Shown: positions 17,301-25,857, counted from the first letter of the stretch. The stretch: 64,000 nucleotides of DNA from UBA7332 sp051657165 (GCA_051657165.1 JBOFKD010000111.1:1-64000); one strand, 5' to 3'. Translations and numbers: made by a program. Notes: generated by a model from the letters alone, not told the origin.

Positions 17301-18591
17301 TCCGGGAACTACAACTCTGGCTTTGTCGCTGGAAGATATCCGTAAAAAAGTGGAGAGTTTCCAGTGGGCTAAAATGTCTCCTGAGTTTTATACAGGAGGT
17401 GTATCTCACCTGGGTGAGAACGGAATGTTTGCGATGAAGTATAACGATATTCGCCAGAACCAGACGATGAAGGCTAATAAATCGTATTTCTTCTTTGGAG
17501 ACAAGTTAATTATGCTGGGATCGGACATCGTCAATAATCATGACACTTGTTCTTCCGCACATACAACTCTTTTCCAGAATCTTATTGCAAACGGGAAACC
17601 TGTTTATGTAAATGGCAAAGCCGTGAATGCTTTAGGAACAACAATGGAACTTGGAAATAATGATAAAGCAACACTGGTTGACATCGCAGATAATGCGTAT
17701 TATATTCCGGGAAAAAGCAAAGTTCACTTCCACTATAAAGAGCAAAGTTCTTACAACGACCGAAATCATTCAGTCACGAAAGGAAACTATGCAACAGCAT
17801 GGATTGAGCATGACAAATCTTCTTCCGATAATTATGAATATGCAGTAATGATTAACGGAGGTGTAAGTGGTGCTGAATATTTAAGTTCTGATCCGGGATC
17901 TGTATATACAGTTATCCGCAAGGATGCCACAGCTCACATTGTTCATAGCAATGAGCTAAACATGACAGGTTATGCGATTTTCGACAATCAGACATTCTCC
18001 GGCGATCCGTTACTGGCTGAAATAAGTGAGCCTGTTATGGCCATGGTTAGTCCGCTAAATGAGAATCAGCTTCAATTAAGTTTATCCAACCCTGAATTAG
18101 GATTCTATCCGAAAGATAAATTCCCGTATCAGGTATGGTCTATCGATAAGGATAAACTAAACGCGAAAAGTGAGATTCAACCCGTAACAGTAACATTAAA
18201 CGGAAAATGGAGTCTGAAATCAAATCCGAAAGTTGAATTCGTAAACTATTCGGTAACAGATCATCAGACAACTCTTCGTTTTAACGGGAAGGATGCTGAA
18301 ACAGTTAAAGCTGATCTAATCAACGAAGATGCAACATCACTGGAGAATCTAAAAACACAGAACTTCCGTGTTTATCCAAATCCGGCACGTGATTTTATCG
18401 CTGTGTTCTACGAATCGGATTCTGATACATCAGTCAGCCTGAACATATATAATATGGTAGGGCAAGTTGTTCTGAATCAGAAAATAGATGCAAACATTAA
18501 GCAAACTATCTCTGTTGGCTCATTGCCAAAAGGCAGTTATGTGATTCGTTTAGAGAACAGATCTGCTTCACAGAAATTGATTATACAATAA
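14374..18591 (+). CDS. Propeller-fused polysaccharide lyase family 8 enzyme with T9SS tail
   Basis: 1405-residue secreted lyase predicted to cleave chondroitin, hyaluronan or a related uronic-acid polymer by beta-elimination. Start at ATG 14374 (MRQFRSIFFILIGLVISL, cleaved near LEAQ). Order: NHL-like beta-propeller (about 30-290; GDIYVADQG, GTIFLTSD), two Fn3/Ig-like regions (300-500), PL8 alpha/alpha toroid (about 520-880), PL8 beta-sandwich domains (to about 1310; KSYFFFGDKLIMLGS), T9SS type A tail (1330-1405; FRVYPNPARDF). His about 749 (YHHRG) and Tyr about 759 (GNAYV), nine or ten residues apart, fit the PL8 His/Tyr pair, and an Arg lies in GISGR. The N-terminal propeller is unusual for PL8. 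A bidirectional terminator follows. Confidence 0.9.
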   Translation: MRQFRSIFFILIGLVISLASLEAQNYEFHKKINQASPNGASGFINEEVWITSTNDGSVIKYDKGGNILATLTEGISKPVDVAVSASGDIYVADQGLKAILHFNPELKLTEKITLSSAPFGVSVSPDNELYIALGSEAVIYKDGKETGKIKAYSQDKIRSIRKVTFNKQGTMFIVDYDTGLLRISHITNETAHIDLMIKKENGANVYNKLTGVDFANDGTIFLTSDANHSSSGSLMGIYVFDANGIFLYNVGEKGTGTSDSHFKTPKTVSVLSEELLFVSDFNNNAVKIFEYKDTQAPSLTELSIREISRSNVIYTISADEACSFYAYIIAENAAIPSLEEIRSKGQKVAIDTKNQLVTISSETMRNATQKIAYFAEDRFANHTEVFVSEVFTTDSELRISKQQLKDKGNNQLSFNISANDAGQFYWALYTYNGTIPELTPADLLNPVNAVKNGSFVYSQANQNALLSIDGLEKARKYILYTAISDGSSLSQLSYCVAMTWDDVATIYKRYKELLTGYNGFDYSIPENQMRYTSLRANISKAHQLKGSYVITDNMPQYYLGIDCKNNPGNRADIDHLKDLIGNVLLPLSVSYHLEGPAEQPNADFHNPLVLNDIANLYKYMEARGFKYGCNLPNCGGGIYLRLTGLFYSSMLMKDQLQEMGVADYTIELLDWATQWVNSNDPEYSAETEVSGGRADAIRTMFNNRLMFALTLPDSDSRREELVDYMKQVFDSHMRISPAWDGMMKADFSAYHHRGIFGNAYVTEALHVASQIAMLLNNTQYALTPATITNIREGLLAYRSFCQKYDIPRGISGRFPNKLISLAANIPAYAFLYEVLSGEEKDLFGRIVTDLYDADNSIVQSQLIRSTVSSISFFGGIGVTDLLYKISQKGYTPDEYTNINRTYPYSALQVHRKNGWMAAVKGYSKYVWDFETDGGENWYGYNQSSGELSIYSGADESGLINAESSGTGYNGWDWSHVPGTTTLALSLEDIRKKVESFQWAKMSPEFYTGGVSHLGENGMFAMKYNDIRQNQTMKANKSYFFFGDKLIMLGSDIVNNHDTCSSAHTTLFQNLIANGKPVYVNGKAVNALGTTMELGNNDKATLVDIADNAYYIPGKSKVHFHYKEQSSYNDRNHSVTKGNYATAWIEHDKSSSDNYEYAVMINGGVSGAEYLSSDPGSVYTVIRKDATAHIVHSNELNMTGYAIFDNQTFSGDPLLAEISEPVMAMVSPLNENQLQLSLSNPELGFYPKDKFPYQVWSIDKDKLNAKSEIQPVTVTLNGKWSLKSNPKVEFVNYSVTDHQTTLRFNGKDAETVKADLINEDATSLENLKTQNFRVYPNPARDFIAVFYESDSDTSVSLNIYNMVGQVVLNQKIDANIKQTISVGSLPKGSYVIRLENRSASQKLIIQ

Positions 18592-18601
18592 TCCCATTCA
18601 T

Positions 18602-18635
18602 AAAAAAGGCGATCCTTATGGATCGCTTTTTTTTA
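18602..18635. terminator. Bidirectional terminator between PL8 and acyl-CoA ligase genes
   Basis: Stem AAAGGCGATCC/GGATCGCTTT with loop TTAT, flanked by A and T runs; serves two convergent genes. Confidence 0.92.
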
Positions 18636-18636
18636 T

Positions 18637-20286
18637 TTAAACGGGTTCTACACCCTGTTTGGCTAATAACTCAAGACTCAGGTCTCTGAGTTTGTATTTT
18701 TGAATCTTCCCGCTTCCGGTCATCGGAAACTGATCAATAAAGAAAATATACTTTGGTATTTTATGTCTGGAAATAGCTCCGCGACAATACTCCTTCACGT
18801 TCCCTTCACTCATCTCAAAGCCTTCTTTCAGTATGATAAAAGCTCCGATTTCTTCTCCATATTTTTTGGAAGGCACGGCAGCTACCTGAACATCCTGCAC
18901 ACCATCCATTTTATACAGAAACTCTTCGATCTCGCGCGGATAAATATTCTCGCCACCACGAATGATCATATCTTTGATTCTTCCTGTTATGCAGAAGTTC
19001 CCGTCAGGTCGTTTAATACCTAAATCACCGGAATGCAAAAAACCATTCTTATCGATAATTTCGGCTGTTGCCTCAGGCAATTTATAATACCCTTTCATGA
19101 TATTATAACCTCTGCAACACATCTCACCCTGTACACCATCGGGACATTCTTCTCCGGTTTCAGGATCTATCACTTTCACTTCAATATGAGGTAATTCCCG
19201 TCCGACTGTTGCAGACCTTACTTCCATTGTGTCGTCCACATGACTTTGAGTCATTCCCGGAGAAGCTTCCGTCAAACCATACACACTGGTTATTTCCTTC
19301 ATATTCATCTTCTCCATTACTTCTTCCATAAGCCATTGCGGACAAAGTGCTCCGGCCATAATTCCCGTACGAAGAGATGATAATTCAAACATATCGAACA
19401 TCGGATGATTTAATTCGGCAATATACATGGTTGGAACACCGTACAGCGACGTACATCTTTCTTTATGAACAGAAGCTAATACAACCAGCGGATCAAATTT
19501 CTCAAGAAGTACAACGGTTGCCCCGTGCGTAATCACTGCCATCATACCGAGTACAATCCCGAAGCAATGAAACAGCGGAACCGGGAGACATAAGCGCTCA
19601 TCTGCGGTATAACGCATACATTGTCCGATGCAGTATCCATTATTGGTAATGTTGTAGTGACTGAGCATAACGCCCTTCGGAAAACCAGTTGTCCCCGATG
19701 TATATTGCATATTTACCGTATCCTGTACATCGACCGCTGCTTTCGCTTTCTGATAATCATCTTCTGCAATAGTATCAGAAAGCAAAAGAAGTTCGGCGGT
19801 ATTATACATACCTCTGTATTTCTCCTGACCAATAAACACTACATTCTTCAGGAAAGGATAACGATCCGATTTAAGGAAACCCCTTGGTTGCTGTTTCAGT
19901 TCAGGCAACATTTTATAGAGCATCTTTGGATAATCACTATCATACGTCCCGTCAGTAATACAAATCGTTTGAAGATCCGCATTCTCAACCAGATACTCCA
20001 GCTCATTTTGCTTATAGTTGGTATTAATGGTCACCAGAACGGCCCCTATTTTTGCTGTTGCAAACATAAATGTATTCCAGTCCGGAACATTCGTTGCCCA
20101 TATTCCTACATTATCTCCCTTTTTGACACCAATTGCCATCAAGGATTTAGCCAGACGATCCACTCGCTCGTTAAAGCCTTTATAGGTAAAACGGAGATTA
20201 CGGTCGGCATAAACAATAAAATCCTTGTCAGGAGTTTCATTAGCCCATTTTTCGAGCCATTGTCCTAATGTCTTATTATATAACAT
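18637..20286 (-). CDS. AMP-forming acyl-CoA synthetase (fatty-acid CoA ligase family)
   Basis: 549-residue cytoplasmic ligase that activates a carboxylic acid with ATP and CoA. ANL-superfamily motifs are intact: P-loop YTSGTTGFPKGV, VYGLTEASP, LHSGDLG, the hinge GRIKDMIIRGGENIYP and the C-terminal catalytic Lys in MTGSGKIQKYKLR. The fold resembles medium/long-chain FadD-like enzymes. It starts 13 bases after an XRE-cupin regulator on the same strand, an arrangement common in Bacteroidota and suggesting substrate-responsive control. Chain-length preference is unknown. Confidence 0.93.
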   Translation of the reverse strand: MLYNKTLGQWLEKWANETPDKDFIVYADRNLRFTYKGFNERVDRLAKSLMAIGVKKGDNVGIWATNVPDWNTFMFATAKIGAVLVTINTNYKQNELEYLVENADLQTICITDGTYDSDYPKMLYKMLPELKQQPRGFLKSDRYPFLKNVVFIGQEKYRGMYNTAELLLLSDTIAEDDYQKAKAAVDVQDTVNMQYTSGTTGFPKGVMLSHYNITNNGYCIGQCMRYTADERLCLPVPLFHCFGIVLGMMAVITHGATVVLLEKFDPLVVLASVHKERCTSLYGVPTMYIAELNHPMFDMFELSSLRTGIMAGALCPQWLMEEVMEKMNMKEITSVYGLTEASPGMTQSHVDDTMEVRSATVGRELPHIEVKVIDPETGEECPDGVQGEMCCRGYNIMKGYYKLPEATAEIIDKNGFLHSGDLGIKRPDGNFCITGRIKDMIIRGGENIYPREIEEFLYKMDGVQDVQVAAVPSKKYGEEIGAFIILKEGFEMSEGNVKEYCRGAISRHKIPKYIFFIDQFPMTGSGKIQKYKLRDLSLELLAKQGVEPV

Positions 20287-20299
20287 ATGAAATCCTGAT

Positions 20300-20875
20300 T
20301 TAGAAAGGAGTATATATTACAGCCAGTACATCAGCTTCCATTCCGTTTGCAGAGTGAACATGATGTGGTACAATTGAGTCATAGTAAATACTATCGCCCT
20401 GTTTCAATAAATATGTTTTTGAGCCGTATTTTATTTCGATTTCACCATCCAGTACATATACAAATTCTTCACCTTCATGCGATGATAGTACAAAATCACT
20501 GTGACCACATGGTTCAATTCGTATCTGGAATGTCTCCATATGTCTTCCGGCTTTTGACTGCGAAAGAGCATGGTAATTCATATGTCTGCAACTGCTTTGC
20601 CCGCAATGCATAATATTCGCATCTTTTTGATCATCCTTACGTGAAACTACCGGCCCCAGTTCCTCGTGGTCATCCATGAAAGAACCCAGACGGACCCCCA
20701 TAGAGCGTGCAATTTTAATTAACACAGCAATAGAAGGAACATCCTGATTCTCTTCTATATGCCTGATCTGATCTGATTCTAATCCTGCATTTTCCGCTAC
20801 CTGACTAATAGATAAATCTTTAGTCTCTCTTAAAGATCGAATTCTCTCTCCGATTGTTACTTTATTTTCCATCAT
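20300..20875 (-). CDS. XRE-family regulator with C-terminal cupin domain
   Basis: 191 residues. N-terminal helix-turn-helix (residues 5-65; IRSLRETKDLSISQVAENAGL) and a C-terminal cupin (residues 110-190) with GHSDFVLSSHEGEEFVYVLDGEIEI and the second motif IVPHHVHS. Regulators of this design sense small metabolites and often control a neighbouring metabolic gene, here the acyl-CoA ligase 13 bases downstream. Two adjacent ATGs open the gene (MMENK). Promoter TATATTTG lies on the minus strand at 20915-20922. Confidence 0.93.
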   Translation of the reverse strand: MMENKVTIGERIRSLRETKDLSISQVAENAGLESDQIRHIEENQDVPSIAVLIKIARSMGVRLGSFMDDHEELGPVVSRKDDQKDANIMHCGQSSCRHMNYHALSQSKAGRHMETFQIRIEPCGHSDFVLSSHEGEEFVYVLDGEIEIKYGSKTYLLKQGDSIYYDSIVPHHVHSANGMEADVLAVIYTPF

Positions 20876-20914
20876 AACAAGCGATTTAGTTTACATTTTG
20901 ATATTATATCGCCG

Positions 20915-20922
20915 CAAATATA
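20915..20922 (-). promoter_or_regulatory. -7 element of the XRE-cupin/acyl-CoA ligase operon
   Basis: TATATTTG on the minus strand, 40 bases upstream of the start codon, within a very AT-rich stretch. Confidence 0.6.
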
Positions 20923-21029
20923 TATAATATATAATTAAACAGCTAAATATACTATAAAATAGTCATTGCTAATTATTACTCTGAGACGATTATACCGGAT
21001 AAAAGGAGCTACAATAAGGACTCCTGTTT

Positions 21030-21320
21030 CTTCGTATGTTACCGGCAGAATATCCGTATCGAGTGGAAAAATCAGACTGTAAACAAATTACAGGATACGT
21101 ATGATTAACTTTTTTCAAAGCAGGAATAATGTGTTTTGAACGTATGATTAATTAAGGACCTGTACAGGTCCTTATAAGGATATGTACAGCAGGCAAAAAG
21201 GATCTGTACAGGTCCTTCGGAGGAGCTGTACAACCTGCAAATTAATCATACGTGCAAATGAAGTTATTTACCCTTTGAAAAAAGTTATTCAAAGGCAAAG
21301 CGTGAATTGATTATACGTAT
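21030..21320. repeat. Phased-dyad element family 2, copy C
   Basis: Non-coding element, related in the same orientation to 57870-58205. Its core runs between ATACGTAT ends (21095-21102 and 21313-21320). Dyad centres lie at 21141.5 (CG), 21163.5, 21185.5, 21207.5, 21229.5 (TGTACA centres) and 21251.5 (CG), each exactly 22 bases apart. Weaker CG-centred units occur at 21033.5 and 21055.5. The unit at 21154-21173 is a perfect 20-bp palindrome, AAGGACCTGTACAGGTCCTT. CGTATGATTAATTAAGG on the left mirrors AATTAATCATACG on the right. It lies 64 bases beyond the rpsO terminator. Confidence 0.88.
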
Positions 21321-21383
21321 TCCGGAGCGGATATACCCTTTGATTTTTAATGAAGAGACTGAAGCTGACGCCTGATAAGAGCA

Positions 21384-21422
21384 TAAAAAAAGGAAGAAAC
21401 CCTTACGGATTTCTTCCTTTTT
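21384..21422 (-). terminator. rpsO terminator
   Basis: Stem AAAGGAAGAAA.C/..TTTCTTCCTTT around CCCTTACGGA with A and T runs on both sides; 20 bases after the rpsO stop codon on the minus strand. Confidence 0.88.
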
Positions 21423-21441
21423 AATGTCCTGATACAAGAAA

Positions 21442-21711
21442 TTACTTTCTGATACCTAGTTCTTTAATGATAGCACGGTATCTTTCGATATCTTTAGCTT
21501 TTAGATAATCCAAAAGGCTACGACGTTTACCTACTAACATTTTAAGAGCTCTCTCAGTGCTATAATCTTTGTGATTTGCCTTCAAGTGTGAAGTCAAATG
21601 CGAAATACGGTACGAAAATAATGCAATCTGCGCTTCTGATGAGCCAGTATCAGTATTAGACTTTCCGTATTTTGCGAAGATTTCTTGTTTCTTAGCTGAA
21701 TCTAAGTACAT
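21442..21711 (-). CDS. rpsO: 30S ribosomal protein S15
   Basis: 89-residue primary 16S rRNA-binding protein. It shows GSSEAQIALFSYRISHLTSHLK, the loop HKDYSTERALKMLVGKRRSLLDYLK and the ending RYRAIIKELGIRK. I chose ATG 21711 (MYLDSAKK); an upstream in-frame ATG at 21738 adds hydrophobic residues not seen in S15. It is divergent from typA, each with a TACCTTTG promoter box. Confidence 0.97.
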   Translation of the reverse strand: MYLDSAKKQEIFAKYGKSNTDTGSSEAQIALFSYRISHLTSHLKANHKDYSTERALKMLVGKRRSLLDYLKAKDIERYRAIIKELGIRK

Positions 21712-21746
21712 GGTGATAATTATTATATTGTTAAACAAAATCGCTG

Positions 21747-21776
21747 CAAAGGTACGACTTTATTTTTCTCTCACAA
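21747..21776 (-). promoter_or_regulatory. rpsO promoter
   Basis: Minus-strand TACCTTTG (21747-21754) with TTG 19 bases upstream (21774-21776), the Bacteroidota -33/-7 arrangement, 36 bases before the start codon. Confidence 0.72.
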
Positions 21777-21819
21777 GAGCTTTTTACTTTTTTATCAATG
21801 ATTTATGCAATTAATATCG

Positions 21820-21827
21820 TACCTTTG
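21820..21827 (+). promoter_or_regulatory. -7 element of the typA promoter
   Basis: TACCTTTG, 23 bases upstream of typA ATG 21851 and divergent from the identical rpsO box. Confidence 0.68.
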
Positions 21828-21850
21828 TGCCATATATTTCAAGATATTAT

Positions 21851-23650
21851 ATGCAAAAGATTAGAAACATTGCAATTATTGCACACGTTGACCACGGAAA
21901 GACTACTTTAGTGGATAAGATGCTGCTAGCTGGTCAACTGTTCAGAGACAACCAACACACAGGTGAGTTAATACTCGATAACAACGACTTGGAGCGTGAA
22001 CGCGGTATTACCATTCTGTCTAAGAACGTATCAATTTCTTATAAGGGTTATAAGATCAACATTATTGATACTCCGGGCCACGCCGACTTCGGTGGAGAAG
22101 TTGAACGTGTATTGAACATGGCAGACGGATGTTTGCTTCTTGTTGATGCTTTCGAAGGACCAATGCCTCAGACGCGTTTTGTACTTCAGAAAGCTTTGGA
22201 AATGGGACTTAAACCGATCGTGGTTGTGAATAAGGTAGACAAACCAAACTGTCGCCCTGACGAAGTTCACGAAATGGTATTCGATTTAATGTTCAGTCTG
22301 GATGCTAACGAAGAACAGTTAGATTTCCATACAGTTTACGGTTCTGCGAAGAACAACTGGATGGGTGAAGACTGGAGCAAACCGACTGAAGATATTACTT
22401 ATGTATTAGACTCAATCGTAGAGCATATTCCTGCTCCGGTTTACCTGGACGGATCAGCTCAGATGCTAATTACATCTCTTGACTACTCTTCATATGTAGG
22501 ACGTATTTGTATCGGACGTGTTCACCGTGGTGAACTTCGTGAAGGTATGGATGTGATGCTTTGCAAAAAAGACGGTTCTAAAATCAAACAACGTATTAAA
22601 GAGGTTCACGTATTCGAAGGTCTTGGCCGTCGTAAAGTAGAATCTGCTGCGTCAGGTGATATTTGTGCTTTGGTTGGTATCGACGGATTCGAAATCGGGG
22701 ATACAATTGCGGATGCTCAAAATCCGGAAGCTTTGGATCCGATTGCTATCGACGAACCAACAATGTCGATGACATTTACAATCAATGACTCTCCTTTCTT
22801 CGGAAAAGAAGGTAAATTGGTTACTTCACGTCACATTCACGACCGTTTGATGAAAGAGCTTGACAAAAACCTTGCTCTTCGTGTTCATAAATCAGAAGAT
22901 TCTGACTGCTGGACTGTATTCGGACGTGGTGTACTTCACTTATCTGTATTGATCGAAACAATGCGTCGTGAAGGATACGAACTTCAGGTTGGTCAGCCAC
23001 AGGTTATCATCAAAGAAATTGATGGTGTTAAATGTGAGCCGATTGAGCAGTTGAGTATCAACTGTCCGGAAGAAGCTTCGAGCAAAATTATCGACGTTGT
23101 AACACGCCGTAAAGGTGAATTATTAATGATGGATACGAAAAATGATCGTATTTTCATGGAATTCAATATGCCTTCACGTGGTATTATCGGTCTTCGTAAC
23201 TATGTATTGACTGTATCTGCCGGAGAAGCTATCATGGCTCACCGCTTCAAAGAATATCAGCCATACAAAGGGGAAATCGAAAAACGTATAAACGGTGCTA
23301 TGATCGCGATGGAAACAGGTACTGCATTTGCTTATGCACTAGATAAACTACAGGATCGTGGTAAATTCTTTATTGCTCCGCAAGAAGAAATTTATGCTGG
23401 TCAGGTTATCGGTGAGCATTCAAAAGACAACGACCTTGTTGTAAACATCACAAAATCTAAGAAACTGACAAACATGCGTGCATCAGGTTCTGACGATAAA
23501 GCGAAATTGGCTCCGCCGATTATCTTCAGCTTGGAAGAGGCTCTAGAGTACATTCGTGAAGACGAGTATGTAGAGGTTACTCCACACTCAATCCGTCTTC
23601 GTAAAATCATTCTTGATGAAAACGAACGTAAGCGCGTTTCTAAAAAATAA
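21851..23650 (+). CDS. typA: Ribosome-associated GTPase TypA/BipA
   Basis: 599-residue translational GTPase involved in ribosome assembly and stress or low-temperature growth. G motifs: AHVDHGKTTLVDKML, DTPGHADFGGEVERV, NKVDKPNCRPDEV. The C-terminal half carries the BipA-specific GRGVLHLSVLIETMRREGYE and MRASGSDDK near the end. ATG 21851 (MQKIRNIAII) was chosen over 21827. A hairpin at 23676-23735 probably ends the transcript before mtnN. Confidence 0.97.
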   Translation: MQKIRNIAIIAHVDHGKTTLVDKMLLAGQLFRDNQHTGELILDNNDLERERGITILSKNVSISYKGYKINIIDTPGHADFGGEVERVLNMADGCLLLVDAFEGPMPQTRFVLQKALEMGLKPIVVVNKVDKPNCRPDEVHEMVFDLMFSLDANEEQLDFHTVYGSAKNNWMGEDWSKPTEDITYVLDSIVEHIPAPVYLDGSAQMLITSLDYSSYVGRICIGRVHRGELREGMDVMLCKKDGSKIKQRIKEVHVFEGLGRRKVESAASGDICALVGIDGFEIGDTIADAQNPEALDPIAIDEPTMSMTFTINDSPFFGKEGKLVTSRHIHDRLMKELDKNLALRVHKSEDSDCWTVFGRGVLHLSVLIETMRREGYELQVGQPQVIIKEIDGVKCEPIEQLSINCPEEASSKIIDVVTRRKGELLMMDTKNDRIFMEFNMPSRGIIGLRNYVLTVSAGEAIMAHRFKEYQPYKGEIEKRINGAMIAMETGTAFAYALDKLQDRGKFFIAPQEEIYAGQVIGEHSKDNDLVVNITKSKKLTNMRASGSDDKAKLAPPIIFSLEEALEYIREDEYVEVTPHSIRLRKIILDENERKRVSKK

Positions 23651-23675
23651 AACGTACTGAAAACAATATAGGACA

Positions 23676-23735
23676 CCTGTCGATGCTATTCTCTATTTAT
23701 TTATAAATAACGATTGCATTGACAGGTTTTCTTAT
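23676..23735 (+). terminator. Possible typA terminator
   Basis: ACCTGTCgATG and CATtGACAGGT form a stem with a long AT-rich loop, followed by TTTTCTTATTT. Loop length lowers confidence. Confidence 0.55.
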
Positions 23736-23752
23736 TTATACCAATACATTAT

Positions 23753-24454
23753 ATGCATACAAACTTCAAAAAAATCGGTATCATCGTTGCTATGAGCAAA
23801 GAGTATGAACTGGTTAAAAACCTTTTAGCAAATCCCAGAGAACAAAAGATTCTTACCTTCGATTTTTGCGAAGGCTCTATTGGAGATAAAGAAATTGTAT
23901 TGCTAAAAAGCGGAATCGGAAAAGTTAATTCTACAATTGCTACGCTCGAAATGATTTCTCACTTCTCTCCGGATTGTGTAATTAACACAGGTGTAGCTGG
24001 TGGTATTGATCAGTCGTTACGTGTTGCTGATATCATTGTAGGCGACTCATCCTGTTACCACGACTTCTACTGTGGCGAGGTAAACGATCATCAGGCAGAA
24101 CTAGGTTATCCTGAGTTTATTTCGGGAGACAGCCGCCTGCTTAATAGTCTGAAAGCGGCTGCATCCGGAATGGATAATGTTCACTTCGGACTTATCTGTA
24201 CGGGAGACCAGTTTATCACAAATCGCGAAGAGTTATTTAAGATAAAAGCAAAACATCCTGCCGGATTAGCCGTTGATATGGAGTCTAACAGTATTGCACA
24301 CACTTGTTTCATGCATGGTGTTCCTTATATCAGCTTCCGTATTATCAGCGATACTCCATGGGTTGATAACCACGAAGAACAATACCTGAACTTCTGGGAT
24401 GAAGCTCCGCAAAAAACGTTTGCGCTTCTTCAGAACCTTCTGGCCAATCTTTAA
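23753..24454 (+). CDS. mtnN: 5'-methylthioadenosine/S-adenosylhomocysteine nucleosidase
   Basis: 233-residue cytoplasmic nucleosidase that cleaves adenine from SAH and MTA, the step before LuxS in the activated methyl cycle. Diagnostic parts: IGIIVAMSKEYELV at the start, GVAGGI near residue 84, the substrate site VDMESNSIAH and SDTPW. The gene ends 15 bases before luxS, so the two act together: SAH to S-ribosylhomocysteine, then to homocysteine and DPD. Confidence 0.95.
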   Translation: MHTNFKKIGIIVAMSKEYELVKNLLANPREQKILTFDFCEGSIGDKEIVLLKSGIGKVNSTIATLEMISHFSPDCVINTGVAGGIDQSLRVADIIVGDSSCYHDFYCGEVNDHQAELGYPEFISGDSRLLNSLKAAASGMDNVHFGLICTGDQFITNREELFKIKAKHPAGLAVDMESNSIAHTCFMHGVPYISFRIISDTPWVDNHEEQYLNFWDEAPQKTFALLQNLLANL

Positions 24455-24469
24455 TTTAGAACAATAGAT

Positions 24470-24949
24470 ATGGAAAAAATTGCCAGCTTTACAATTGATC
24501 ACCTGCGCATGAGCCGCGGTATCTTTGTTTCAAGAAAAGATCAGATTGGAAACGAAACAATCACAACGTTCGATATACGAATGAAGACTCCGAACCGCGA
24601 ACCTGTTCTCGGACAACCGGAACTTCATACAATTGAACACCTTGCTGCTACATTCCTTCGCAACCATGCACAATGGAAAGACCAGGTAATCTACTGGGGT
24701 CCGATGGGATGCCAGACCGGAAACTACCTTATACTAAAAGGTGATCTTCAGTCAGAGGATATAGAGGAACTGGTGAAAGAGACATTCCTTTTTATCAAAG
24801 ATTTCGAAGGTGAAATTCCGGGAGCAACTGCAAAAGATTGTGGAAACTACCTGATGAATAACCTGCCTATGGCAAAATTCGAAGCAGAAAAATTCTACAA
24901 CGAAGTTCTTTGCCGGATGAAAGACGAAAACCGTACTTATCCTCAATAA
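24470..24949 (+). CDS. luxS: S-ribosylhomocysteine lyase (AI-2 synthase)
   Basis: 159-residue metalloenzyme that splits S-ribosylhomocysteine into homocysteine and DPD, the AI-2 precursor. Metal ligands are visible as His53 and His57 (HTIEH) and Cys123 (KDCGNY); catalytic Cys81 lies in GPMGCQTG. Directly follows mtnN, with a strong terminator overlapping its stop codon. Confidence 0.97.
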   Translation: MEKIASFTIDHLRMSRGIFVSRKDQIGNETITTFDIRMKTPNREPVLGQPELHTIEHLAATFLRNHAQWKDQVIYWGPMGCQTGNYLILKGDLQSEDIEELVKETFLFIKDFEGEIPGATAKDCGNYLMNNLPMAKFEAEKFYNEVLCRMKDENRTYPQ

Positions 24950-24979
24950 AAAAAGCCTGACTTAAGTCAGGCTTTTTTT
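24947..24979 (+). terminator. mtnN-luxS terminator
   Basis: AAAAAAAGCCTGACTT/AAGTCAGGCTTTTTTT, a nearly loopless perfect palindrome with a T run. Confidence 0.92.
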
Positions 24980-25019
24980 ATTTATCTGTTTAAAAATTAT
25001 GATGTTAAATACTTTTTAA

Positions 25020-25027
25020 TACATTTG
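25020..25027 (+). promoter_or_regulatory. -7 element upstream of the 268-residue secreted protein
   Basis: TACATTTG 23 bases before ATG 25051. Confidence 0.55.
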
Positions 25028-25050
25028 TGACATCATGAATATTAAACGCT

Positions 25051-25857
25051 ATGAAAAATAAAATTATTCTTTTTGCATTATTGTGTGCTGGCACACTAAC
25101 TGCCCAGGAAAAACTAACAAATCAGAGTATAATCGATATGATAAAACTAGGATTTGAGGAAGAGGTTATTATAAGTAAAATAAAGAACTCTCCTTCTGAG
25201 TATAACGTTTCTATCGAAGAACTTAAAAAGTTAATGGACCAGGGAGCTACATCTGAAATTATTTCAACGATGGTCACGATGTCGGGCAATACTAAAGAGG
25301 ATAAGGCTATCGAAAGCTTTTCTGGTATTTACTTTACTGACGACCAGAATAAAAAAACAAAGATCCTTCCTTCTGTTTTTTCAGGAACAAAGACAAACAC
25401 ACTCGCTGCCGGATTAACTTACGGGATAGCAAGTGCCAAAGTAAAATCAGTTATCAACAATGCAGAATCCCGTAACCGGACTAACAGTGAAGATCTGGCT
25501 TTCGATTTTTATTTCTCGCCATCAGCTGACAATGCATTATCAGCACAAGGTGGAAGTGACTGGTGGTTTAAAACAGCAACATCCCCGAACGAGTTTGTAT
25601 TAGTTCAGCTCAATGTAAATGAGCGTAAAAATTGCAGAACTCTGGAAACGGGAAAAGTAAACGTATATGCTGGATCTACTGTCGGAATTGATACAAAATA
25701 TGCAATACCTTTTGAAATAGAACAAATAAATGATACTCATTTCAGGGTAAGACCACAAAATACACTTGAACCTGGTGAATATTGTTTCTTTTATCAGGGA
25801 ACTGTACCACAGGGAGGTTTTAATAATCAATCAGTATTCGACTTTAAAGTCGAATAA
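25051..25857 (+). CDS. Secreted protein with short helical repeat, unknown function
   Basis: 268 residues with a signal peptide (MKNKIILFALLCAGTLTAQ). Residues 22-75 form a helical motif (LTNQSIIDMIKLGFEEEVII, then LKKLMDQGATSEIISTMV) that I recognise as a short module common in exported bacterial proteins of unknown role. The rest (100-268) looks beta-rich and ends PGEYCFFYQG, like a small surface or periplasmic domain. Has its own promoter and a very strong terminator, so it is probably a single-gene unit. Confidence 0.82.
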   Translation: MKNKIILFALLCAGTLTAQEKLTNQSIIDMIKLGFEEEVIISKIKNSPSEYNVSIEELKKLMDQGATSEIISTMVTMSGNTKEDKAIESFSGIYFTDDQNKKTKILPSVFSGTKTNTLAAGLTYGIASAKVKSVINNAESRNRTNSEDLAFDFYFSPSADNALSAQGGSDWWFKTATSPNEFVLVQLNVNERKNCRTLETGKVNVYAGSTVGIDTKYAIPFEIEQINDTHFRVRPQNTLEPGEYCFFYQGTVPQGGFNNQSVFDFKVE

